Shown one piece after another: positions 8,877 to 16,093 of a DNA stretch of 64,000 nt (its first letter is position 1; every line of letters starts with the position of its first letter). The DNA lies in assembly GCF_031626875.1 (NCBI RefSeq), contig NZ_JANDMF010000003.1, positions 175,481-239,480 of the forward strand. The letters run 5' to 3'. A model generated the notes under the pieces. That model did not search any database. It saw nothing but the letters and a program-made list of their open reading frames with translations, and was not told the DNA's origin. Both the position numbers and the translations under genes were made by a program. This stretch comes from Clostridium sp031626875 (GTDB lineage: Bacteria > Bacillota > Clostridia > Clostridiales > Clostridiaceae).

Positions 8877-9842
8877 TTATCTATTTACTTTAAATAACTT
8901 ATTTAATTTATTCTTATTTACATCTTCTCCTATAATAACTATTTTCCCAACTTTTTGTGAGGTTGTACTACTTAAATTGAATCTTCCTGGAGTATAGTGA
9001 AATTCACCCCAATTTCCTCCTTCTAATTGAACTATTCCTTTACCTCTTAAAATTTTTCCATAACTCTTATCTCTTACTATAGTTTCAAATATTTCTTCTA
9101 ATGTTGATTTTGAAAAAGCTTTTTCAGTTTCAATTCCCCAATTATTAAAAATATTATTAGCGCTATGTGAATGTGATACTTTATTAACTTTACCTACACC
9201 AAAAGATTTTTTTATAGAAATATTCTTCTCATTTTCTCTCTTTGAGTCTTCCTCTGCAATTACTAAGATATCATTGCCATCCATTTCATCTAGAGGAGCT
9301 GTAATTATACTGCTATCTTTATTTATATTTCTAATAGATTTACTAATTTGTTCAATTTGTGCTTCACTATCATTTTCTCTTTTGCTAAGTATTATTGTTT
9401 TTGCATTTTTTATTTGATCTTTATAAAACTCTCCAAAATTATTTATATAAGATTCATAATTTATAGAATCTATCACAGTAAACACATTGTTTATTGAAAT
9501 GTTATTATTTATAGCTATACTTTTACAGGATTTAATTATATCTGAAAGTTTAGCAACTCCTGATGGCTCAATTATAATTCTCTCTGGAGAGTATTTTTTT
9601 ATAATTTCTTTAATGGCCTCTTTAAAATCTCCAACTAACGAACAGCAAATACATCCTGAATTAATTTCTTTCATATCTATATTTGTATCCTTTAAAAGGT
9701 CTCCATCTATTGATACTTCTCCAAATTCATTTTCTATAATAGCTAATTTTTCTTTTTTCAAATTACTCTCTAGTATTTTTTTTATTAATGTTGTTTTTCC
9801 TGCACCTAAAAATCCTGATATTATATCTATTTTTATATTCAA
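8877..9842 (-). CDS. COG0523 (CobW/P47K) metal-associated GTPase
   Basis: A 321-residue protein with all family signatures: P-loop GFLGAGKTT, NEFGEVSIDG, GCICC metal-binding motif, IIEPSG, an SKREND element at the base-recognition position, and a CobW_C domain near the C-terminus (GKILRGKGIV, YTPGRF). COG0523 proteins use GTP hydrolysis to deliver Zn, Co or Ni to target proteins. It starts at TTG, seven bases after AGGAGG. It is the first gene of a three-gene operon that includes its own degenerate paralogue fused to a permease. A Fur-type palindrome in the promoter fits metal control. Confidence 0.93.
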   Translation of the reverse strand: MNIKIDIISGFLGAGKTTLIKKILESNLKKEKLAIIENEFGEVSIDGDLLKDTNIDMKEINSGCICCSLVGDFKEAIKEIIKKYSPERIIIEPSGVAKLSDIIKSCKSIAINNNISINNVFTVIDSINYESYINNFGEFYKDQIKNAKTIILSKRENDSEAQIEQISKSIRNINKDSSIITAPLDEMDGNDILVIAEEDSKRENEKNISIKKSFGVGKVNKVSHSHSANNIFNNWGIETEKAFSKSTLEEIFETIVRDKSYGKILRGKGIVQLEGGNWGEFHYTPGRFNLSSTTSQKVGKIVIIGEDVNKNKLNKLFKVNR

Positions 9843-9991
9843 ATGAATTCCTCCTTAATTACCGTTTCTCTTTAAAATACAAAATTATATTTTTAATAGT
9901 TCATAGTTCAATTTATTAGTTAATATATGATAATAATTTATACTTTATATATACTCTTTCAATGTTTATTTATTACTATCATTTACAAGAG

Positions 9992-10014
9992 CAAATGCAA
10001 ATAATTCGCATTTG
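9992..10014 (-). promoter_or_regulatory. Fur/Zur-family-like operator
   Basis: TGCAAAT-A-ATTCGCA (9996-10010) is a 7-1-7 palindrome with one mismatch. Its AAT-N-ATT centre is shared by Fur, Zur and PerR boxes of Firmicutes, and the symmetry extends outward (AAATGCAAAT / ATTCGCATTT). It lies just downstream of the -10 element at about the transcription start, where a bound repressor would block initiation. Which family member binds is not shown by the sequence. Confidence 0.6.
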
Positions 10015-10024
10015 TTATTTTTAT

Positions 10025-10053
10025 ATTATATCTTCTTAGTTAAAATATTACAA
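10025..10053 (-). promoter_or_regulatory. Promoter of the COG0523-permease operon
   Basis: On the minus strand TTGTAA (10048-10053) and a perfect TATAAT (10025-10030) are separated by exactly 17 bases, a SigA-type promoter about 180 bases upstream of the TTG start at 9842. Confidence 0.75.
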
Positions 10054-10095
10054 GTATTTGTTTCCAGCTAGAAATTATGATTTAATTTTTGCACT

Positions 10096-10131
10096 AAAAA
10101 AAAGCCGATTGACTTATTTTCAATCAGCTTT
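10096..10131 (-). terminator. Terminator of the GntR-ABC operon
   Basis: On the minus strand the stem AAAGCTGATTGA / TCAATCGGCTTT is followed by a long T-run, starting 15 bases after the permease stop codon. Confidence 0.85.
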
Positions 10132-10145
10132 CCAATATACTTCTG

Positions 10146-10958
10146 CTATTCTAAATTTAATTTATTCTTTAATATATAATTGCAAGTTGCAAAAAATATA
10201 CCAGAAAATATTAATTCAAATATTATCAATGATATAATTCCTCCATGTACTACTGGAGTTAGACTGTTTAGTGTTATATTAAGGTTATCTAAATTAACAA
10301 ATATTGATGGTATCATTTCTTGGATTACACTCATTACTATATTTAATACAACAAATGCTCCAAAAGCTGCCAATATCTTTCTCTTATTAGCCAATTGTCC
10401 TAATGCTATAGATGCATATATGATTAGAATTCCACGTATAAGTGCTACTAATCCTAAAATTATTAATTCTAATGGTATTGTGTACATATTTGAACCTATC
10501 TTATCATAGGCAATAGATAAGAAGCCAGTAAATCCACCAACTTGTGCAAACATTTCATTAAAAATCCCTGGTCTATATGCCATAATAAAAATTGACAGAA
10601 AAGCAACAATACCACTTATAAGATTCCAAGAAACTGCTACTATAAGTTTACTTGATATATTTTTATTTATAGATACAGGGAGTGTATTCATTAAATACCC
10701 TTCATCTCCAAGTAAGTTTTTATAGAACCTTTGAATAATTATAAACAAAGTAACAACAACTATGGCTACCATTGTAGCAACATATCCAAGTATACTAATT
10801 ATTGCAGGAATTCCTCCTAAGCCGCTAAAATTCTGAAAGTCATACCTAAATCCTATTAGCACCTTATTTATTATAGAAAATCCTATTAGAGCTATATATA
10901 ATGGTAAAAGAATTCTAGCAGTAGACTTGAATTCATATTTCAATAACTTTCCTAACAT
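10146..10958 (-). CDS. ABC-2 type transporter permease subunit
   Basis: A 270-residue integral membrane protein with about six hydrophobic segments and no soluble domain. It has the usual opening of bacitracin/YtrF-like ABC-2 permeases (MLGKLLKYEFKSTARI). It overlaps the upstream ATPase gene by seven bases (ATGTTAG), which implies coupled translation and a shared complex. Together with the GntR regulator it forms a three-gene ytr-like cassette, commonly induced by cell-wall antibiotics. The substrate is unknown. Confidence 0.88.
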   Translation of the reverse strand: MLGKLLKYEFKSTARILLPLYIALIGFSIINKVLIGFRYDFQNFSGLGGIPAIISILGYVATMVAIVVVTLFIIIQRFYKNLLGDEGYLMNTLPVSINKNISSKLIVAVSWNLISGIVAFLSIFIMAYRPGIFNEMFAQVGGFTGFLSIAYDKIGSNMYTIPLELIILGLVALIRGILIIYASIALGQLANKRKILAAFGAFVVLNIVMSVIQEMIPSIFVNLDNLNITLNSLTPVVHGGIISLIIFELIFSGIFFATCNYILKNKLNLE

Positions 10959-11653
10959 TTAAATACCTCCCTAAATAGCGCATCTACACTCATACCTTTT
11001 TCTTCTCTTATATCATCCACACTCATAGTTAATGATATATCTCCATAAGATAAAAATATTACATCATCTAATATCTTTTCAATATCAGATATTATGTGAG
11101 TAGATATTATAACTGTAGCATTTTCATTATAGTTATTTATAATAGTATTTAATATATAGTCTCTAGCTGCAGGATCAACACCTGCTATTGGTTCATCTAG
11201 GAAATAAAGTTCAGCCTCTCTACTCATAACTAAAATTAGTTGAACTTTCTCTTTTGTTCCCTTTGACATTGTTTTAAGCTTATCTCCAGCATCAATTTTT
11301 AATTTACTTAGCATGTCATAAGCTTTTTCTTTGTTGAAATCTAAATAGAAATCAGAGAAAAAATTTATAATATCTGAAACTTTCATCCAATCATTTAAGT
11401 AAGTTCTTTCAGGAAGATATGATACTATTTTTTTACTCTCTATTCCAGGTTTATTACCTCCTATTAGAATTTCTCCACTACTAGGTGTTAAAAGTCCATT
11501 TGCTAGTTTAATCAATGTACTTTTCCCACTCCCATTTGGTCCAAGAAGTCCAACTATCCTTCCTCTTTCCACAGTTAAATTGATGCCATTTAAAGCTTTC
11601 TTGCCATTATAGCTTTTAAATAGATTGTTACATTGTAAAATTGGATTACTCAT
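10952..11653 (-). CDS. ABC transporter ATP-binding protein
   Basis: A 233-residue nucleotide-binding subunit. Walker A is GPNGSGKST, the signature loop is degenerate (MSKGTKEKVQ in place of LSGGQ), Walker B is LYFLDEP followed by a D-loop AGVDP, and the H-loop is STH. This degenerate signature is usual for the CcmA/YtrB branch. The start codon overlaps the stop of the GntR gene by one base and the end overlaps the permease, so the three proteins are almost certainly made together. It powers the adjacent permease. Confidence 0.93.
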   Translation of the reverse strand: MSNPILQCNNLFKSYNGKKALNGINLTVERGRIVGLLGPNGSGKSTLIKLANGLLTPSSGEILIGGNKPGIESKKIVSYLPERTYLNDWMKVSDIINFFSDFYLDFNKEKAYDMLSKLKIDAGDKLKTMSKGTKEKVQLILVMSREAELYFLDEPIAGVDPAARDYILNTIINNYNENATVIISTHIISDIEKILDDVIFLSYGDISLTMSVDDIREEKGMSVDALFREVFKC

Positions 11654-12021
11654 TAATTTATCTCCTTTGCAACTTTTTCTATCATTGAAATAGTCTCTTG
11701 CTTGCTAAATCCGATATTCTTCATGTTTAATAGAAACTTTTCTACTTGCTCTTTTGCTAAATTAATTTGCATTTCTTTAATCATTTCCCTGTCCTCCGTA
11801 ATAAATCTACCAGCTGTTCTTTGACTGTATAATAACCCTATCCTTTCAAGTTCAGTAAGAGCTTTTTGCATAGTATTTGGATTAACTGATGCATCACTTG
11901 CAAGATCTCTAACTGATGGAAGTTTTTCTCCTAGTGTATACATTCCTGAAATTATTCTGAGCTTTATCTGTTCCATAAGTTGTTGATATATAGGGGCTGA
12001 ATCATTAAACTCCCATGCCAT
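11653..12021 (-). CDS. YtrA-like GntR family transcriptional regulator
   Basis: A 122-residue short GntR protein. The winged helix occupies residues 10 to about 75 (PIYQQLMEQIKLRIISG, LPSVRDLASD, VNPNTMQKALTELE), followed by only a short dimerisation tail, which is the YtrA subfamily layout. It is the first gene of an operon with an ABC ATPase and permease. The promoter region holds a perfect 15-bp inverted repeat (12036-12069), the expected site of autorepression. Its ligand or inducer is unknown; relatives respond to cell-wall active peptides. Confidence 0.93.
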   Translation of the reverse strand: MAWEFNDSAPIYQQLMEQIKLRIISGMYTLGEKLPSVRDLASDASVNPNTMQKALTELERIGLLYSQRTAGRFITEDREMIKEMQINLAKEQVEKFLLNMKNIGFSKQETISMIEKVAKEIN

Positions 12022-12035
12022 TGTATCACTCCTTT

Positions 12036-12069
12036 GTATTATTGTATTAATATCTTAATACAATAATAC
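12036..12069. promoter_or_regulatory. Operator of the YtrA-like regulator
   Basis: A perfect inverted repeat, GTATTATTGTATTAA and its complement, with a 4-base spacer (TATC). It starts 14 bases upstream of the regulator's ATG, next to its ribosome site, where a repressor would block the whole three-gene operon. Confidence 0.8.
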
Positions 12070-12174
12070 ATTCTGTTCTATATTTTGTCAATAACTTTTT
12101 TAGAAATATATACATAATACAAGCTCATTATGCTCTATTGTCATAATCTTTGAAAATTATCTTTTCTAAAATAA

Positions 12175-12210
12175 AAAAATAAGCTATCCTTAAAAAGATA
12201 ACTTATTTTT
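12175..12210 (-). terminator. Terminator of pectate lyase copy 1
   Basis: On the minus strand the stem AAATAAGTTATC / GATAGCTTATTT is followed by a run of T, starting about 20 bases after the stop codon at 12231. Confidence 0.8.
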
Positions 12211-12230
12211 ATATTAGTTATTTTATTATA

Positions 12231-13319
12231 TTAAAATCCTGTACATTTTCCGCTTAATGTAGCCCCTGATATATCATTGCTACCACTTTTAGATGTACAA
12301 TCTTGAATTAAAGCTTTTCCAAAAGTAACTTTTTTACCTAAAGCCGATGGAGAACCTGTTAATGGCCAATTGTAGTTCTTCTTCCCATTTGAATCAGAAG
12401 TACAAGATTTCATAGTAACTACACCATTTTGATTATTTCTATCAAATCCACTAGCCTTATTTCCTTTAGCAGAACAATTTTCTAAATAATGTTTTAATGG
12501 ATCTAAGTGAGCTGCAACACCATCAGTTTTGTTGTCTACTCCTCCAAGTTTGAATCCATTTCCATCACCTTTAATTCCATCACACTCACCATTATAATTA
12601 GCTTGACATCTTATAAATTTAACAGCACCATGAGCAGCATATAAATCATATCCATCATCTGAGTTGTATTCAGCAATACAATCTTCTAATACATTTCCTA
12701 CCCCTGAATGTAATTTTATTGCAAATCCATCTGCATTTTCACCTTTAGCATCTGCATTATGATGAGAATGAACTTTGCTTAAGTAATTATTTGCTCCTCC
12801 ATTTGAAATTTGAACACCTGCATCTTTATTGTTATGTACATTTAAGTTAATAAATTTATTACTTGATCCTTGTACATAAATTCCATTATCTCCAGCATTA
12901 CAAATTTCTAAATCTTGAATAGTTGAACCATTAGTATTAACTGTTAAACCTCTACTAGTTCCATTACCACTAAAATCAATTTTACCATTTGATTGTCCCT
13001 TGATTGTAACTCCAGCAGGAACTGTTACACCTTTAGACTTTACTGTTCCAGTAACTACTATAGTGTCACCAGACTTTGCGGATTTTAGTGCATTTTCTAA
13101 AGTTGTTCCTCCATTTTTTACAGTAACAGTTTTACCAGTTGTACTTGCTGCTTTAACTACTGTGTAACTTGATGCATTAACAGTAGATAATGTACTACTT
13201 GATAATGCTGTGCTTCCACCTTTTGTACTTGTAGCTGCACTTGCCACAGTATAGTTTGATACAGTAGCAACTGATAATGCTAATGCAATCCCTAAACAAA
13301 ATACTTTTACTTTTTTCAT
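12231..13319 (-). CDS. Secreted pectate lyase, PL9 family (copy 1)
   Basis: A 362-residue exported protein with a signal peptide and a right-handed beta-helix. It shows the PL9 calcium site: an Asp in NADGFAIK, then 24 residues later SDDGYDLY supplying three more Asp, the same spacing as the four Asp of Dickeya PelL. The catalytic Lys is in GNGFKLGG. PL9 enzymes cleave polygalacturonate by beta-elimination outside the cell. This copy carries an extra Thr/Ser/Val-rich linker of about 40 residues after the signal peptide. It is the last of three tandem paralogues and has no binding module or sorting signal. Confidence 0.9.
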   Translation of the reverse strand: MKKVKVFCLGIALALSVATVSNYTVASAATSTKGGSTALSSSTLSTVNASSYTVVKAASTTGKTVTVKNGGTTLENALKSAKSGDTIVVTGTVKSKGVTVPAGVTIKGQSNGKIDFSGNGTSRGLTVNTNGSTIQDLEICNAGDNGIYVQGSSNKFINLNVHNNKDAGVQISNGGANNYLSKVHSHHNADAKGENADGFAIKLHSGVGNVLEDCIAEYNSDDGYDLYAAHGAVKFIRCQANYNGECDGIKGDGNGFKLGGVDNKTDGVAAHLDPLKHYLENCSAKGNKASGFDRNNQNGVVTMKSCTSDSNGKKNYNWPLTGSPSALGKKVTFGKALIQDCTSKSGSNDISGATLSGKCTGF

Positions 13320-13534
13320 TTTTCATCCCCCCAGTTGTTTTTTCATTAAGTTAATTTAATTATAAAATCAACCTAATAACTCTTTAGTTGAAAAACTACA
13401 TTTACAATAATACCACTTTTTTCTCCATTTGTATACAATCTTTTTAATTCTCTTTATTTTCTGACTAATTGCAACATTTTAAAAAACTTATTTTCATTGT
13501 GTTTCAACTAGAATATTAATAAAATTTTAATATA

Positions 13535-13575
13535 TAAAAAATGATCTATTGCATAATACATATGTAATAGATCAT
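13535..13575 (-). terminator. Terminator of pectate lyase copy 2
   Basis: On the minus strand ATGATCTATTAC pairs with GCAATAGATCAT (one mismatch) and is followed by TTTTTT, about 45 bases after the copy 2 stop codon. It separates copies 1 and 2 into different transcripts. Confidence 0.75.
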
Positions 13576-13617
13576 CATTTATACATTACTATTTACTTAT
13601 TGAACCATCTTATAGAA

Positions 13618-14628
13618 TTATTTTATAGTTGGACTGTTAGTTACTGTAGCACCTGAAATATTATTTTTACCATTTATTGATTTAGAATTTTTAATTATAA
13701 CATTAGGACATACTATTGTTTTACCACCTAATGCTGATGGTTTTATTGTTTTTGGCCAATTATAGTTTAATCCTCTATTAGAATCTCCAGTACAACCATC
13801 CATAGTTACTACTCCATTTTGGTTATTTCTATCAAATCCATTTTTCTTATTTCCTTTAGCTGAGCAATTAGTTAATTTATGAGCCCAAGGATCTAGGTGA
13901 GCTGCTTGTCCTGGAGTTTTATTATCTGCTCCTCCAAGCTTAAATCCATTTCCATCTCCTGAAACACCTTTTATTGTAGCTCCATTATTATTTGCTTGAC
14001 AGTTTATAAATGTTACAGCTCCATGAGCAGCATATAAATCATATCCATCATCTGTATTATTCTCTGCAACACAATCTTCTAATACATTTCCTACTCCTGA
14101 GTGTAATTTAATTGCAAAACCATCTGCATTTTCTCCCTTAGTTGGAACATCTGCATTATTATGAGAGTAAACTTTCTTCAAGTAATTATTAGCTCCCCCA
14201 TTTGATATTTGTACCCCAGCATCTCCATTGTCATGCACGTTTAAGTTGATGAATTTATTACTTGATCCTTGTACATAAATTCCATTATCTCCAGCATTAC
14301 AAATTTCTAAATCTTGAATAGTTGAACCATTGGTATTAACTGTTAATCCTCTAGCTCCTGTTTTAGTTCCAGCAAAATCAATTTTAGCCATTTTCCCATT
14401 ACCTTTTAATGTAATACCTGCTGGAATATTTAGAGATCCTGATTTTACAGTTCCATTAACTAGTATTGTATCACCATTTTTTGCTTTTGATAATGCACTG
14501 CTTAAATTACCTCCTGCATTTACAGTTATTGTTGTCGCTGCTTTAGCATCAATAGTTCCTAAGCTTGATACAGTAGCAACTGAAGCTACCATTGCTACTC
14601 CTAGACAGAATAATTTTATCTTTTTCAT
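13618..14628 (-). CDS. Secreted pectate lyase, PL9 family (copy 2)
   Basis: 336 residues with signal peptide and the same beta-helix and catalytic pattern as its neighbours: NADGFAIK, TDDGYDLY and GNGFKLGG all intact. It is the most divergent of the three in the C-terminal third (INGKNNISG, a longer insert near VSGDGNG). A stretch coding for the ICNAGDNGIYV segment is nearly identical in DNA to copy 1, a sign of recent exchange. It extends from a gap of about 100 bases after copy 3, which contains a hairpin without a T-run, so some co-transcription with copy 3 is likely. Confidence 0.9.
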   Translation of the reverse strand: MKKIKLFCLGVAMVASVATVSSLGTIDAKAATTITVNAGGNLSSALSKAKNGDTILVNGTVKSGSLNIPAGITLKGNGKMAKIDFAGTKTGARGLTVNTNGSTIQDLEICNAGDNGIYVQGSSNKFINLNVHDNGDAGVQISNGGANNYLKKVYSHNNADVPTKGENADGFAIKLHSGVGNVLEDCVAENNTDDGYDLYAAHGAVTFINCQANNNGATIKGVSGDGNGFKLGGADNKTPGQAAHLDPWAHKLTNCSAKGNKKNGFDRNNQNGVVTMDGCTGDSNRGLNYNWPKTIKPSALGGKTIVCPNVIIKNSKSINGKNNISGATVTNSPTIK

Positions 14629-14660
14629 TTTATATTTCCCCCAGTTTATAAGTATTTTTT

Positions 14661-14705
14661 CATGTAAATGCCCATTTCCTTTTTATAAAATAGGGCATTC
14701 ACATG
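14661..14705. other. Long hairpin between pectate lyase copies 3 and 2
   Basis: CATGTAAATGCCC pairs with GGGCATTCACATG (one mismatch) around a 19-base loop. No T-run follows on the minus strand, so it is more likely an mRNA stability or attenuating structure than a full terminator. Confidence 0.5.
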
Positions 14706-14727
14706 ATATTCTAATTTTATTTATTAT

Positions 14728-15723
14728 TTAAAATCCTGTACAAGTTCCTTTTAATGTAGCACCTGAAATATCATTAGTACCATTAATTGATTTACTGTCT
14801 TGGATTATAGCTTTTCCAAAAGTAACTTTGTAGCCTAAAGCTGAAGGAGTTCCTGTTGCTGGCCAATTGTAGTTCTTTTTACCATTCGAATCAGAAGTAC
14901 AACTCTTCATTGTTACAACTCCATTTTGATTATTTCTATCAAAACCACTTGCCAAGTTCCCCTTTGCAGTACATCCTTCTAAATAATGTTGTAAAGGATC
15001 TAAGTGAGCAGCAACTCCAGATGTTTTGTTATCTACTCCCCCAAGTTTAAATCCATTTCCATCACCTTTGATGCCATCACATTCACCATTATAATTTGCT
15101 TGACAATTTATAAATTTAACAGCACCATGAGCAGCATATAAATCATATCCATCATCTGAATTATATTCAGAAATACAGCCTTCTAAAACATTTCCTGTTC
15201 CTGAATGTAATTTTATTGCAAAACCATCTGCATTTTCACCTTTAGCATCTGCATTATGATGAGAATGAACATTTTTTAAATAGTTGCTTGCTCCACCGTT
15301 TGAAATTTGAACCCCTGCATCTTTATTATTATGTACATTTAGATTTATGAAATTATTATTTGATCCTTCAACATAAATTCCATTATCTCCAGAGTTACAA
15401 ATCTCTAAATCTTGAACAGTTGAACCACTAGTGTTAACAGTTAATCCTCTACTAGTTCCATTTCCAGTAAAGTCAATTTTACCATTAGATTGCCCCTTTA
15501 TTGTTACTCCAGCAGGAACTGTTACAGCCCCTGATTTTACTGAACCACTAACAATTATAGTGTCACCAGATTTTGCTGATTTTAATGCATTTGATAAAGT
15601 TGTTCCTCCACTCTTTACTGTGTAAGTTGTTGCTGCCTTAGCATCAACAGTTCCTAAGCTTGATACAGTAGCAACTGTAAGTGCCATCGCTACTCCTAGA
15701 CAAAATAATTTTACTTTTTTCAT
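14728..15723 (-). CDS. Secreted pectate lyase, PL9 family (copy 3, first in cluster)
   Basis: About 331 residues from the ATG at 15723, which follows a GGGGGAG ribosome site; an upstream in-frame ATG at 15738 would place that site inside the gene. Signal peptide, beta-helix, Ca-binding Asp set (NADGFAIK, SDDGYDLY) and catalytic Lys (GNGFKLGG) are intact. The C-terminal third closely matches copy 1. A cre-like palindrome lies about 60 bases upstream, consistent with CcpA-type or LacI-family control by available sugars. Enzyme role: extracellular polygalacturonate cleavage. Confidence 0.9.
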   Translation of the reverse strand: MKKVKLFCLGVAMALTVATVSSLGTVDAKAATTYTVKSGGTTLSNALKSAKSGDTIIVSGSVKSGAVTVPAGVTIKGQSNGKIDFTGNGTSRGLTVNTSGSTVQDLEICNSGDNGIYVEGSNNNFINLNVHNNKDAGVQISNGGASNYLKNVHSHHNADAKGENADGFAIKLHSGTGNVLEGCISEYNSDDGYDLYAAHGAVKFINCQANYNGECDGIKGDGNGFKLGGVDNKTSGVAAHLDPLQHYLEGCTAKGNLASGFDRNNQNGVVTMKSCTSDSNGKKNYNWPATGTPSALGYKVTFGKAIIQDSKSINGTNDISGATLKGTCTGF

Positions 15724-15784
15724 TTTGTACTCCCCCATTTATAATTATTTCATCTCATTATCCATTAATTACTGATAATGTAAA

Positions 15785-15798
15785 TGATAACGTTTATA
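15785..15798. promoter_or_regulatory. cre-like palindrome upstream of the pectate lyase cluster
   Basis: TGATAACGTTTATA matches the cre consensus TGWAANCGNTNWCA at all but two positions and is centred on CG like other LacI/CcpA-family sites. It lies 62 bases upstream of the copy 3 start codon. Confidence 0.45.
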
Positions 15799-16028
15799 TT
15801 TCATATATTAACATACGCCTTTGCATTTGTATACTAATTTTTCGTCAAATAATACTTTTTTTGATAAAATGCGCATATTTCTATTTCAATTGACATTTAC
15901 GATTAATTATGACTAATTCACGATTTGTAGTATATAAATTTCTATTAACTAAAATAGTTAAATTTATTTTTTTATAAAATGTCTTTTTGAAAATTGAAAT
16001 ACAAGTTTTACCCACAAATTGCAAAAAA

Positions 16029-16071
16029 ATAAATGGCATATTCCAACATTATGATGAAATATGCCATTTAT
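16029..16071. terminator. Terminator of fbp
   Basis: A perfect 14-bp stem ATAAATGGCATATT / AATATGCCATTTAT with a 15-base loop; a T-run follows on the minus strand. The other 280 bases between here and the pectate lyase start hold only the cre-like site and AT-rich promoter sequence. Confidence 0.85.
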
Positions 16072-16093
16072 TATTTATTAATATTAAACTTTA

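Noticed and set aside
14330..14731. Plus-strand open frames opposite the pectate lyase genes
   Set aside because: They are antisense shadows caused by codon bias in the real genes and lack ribosome sites.
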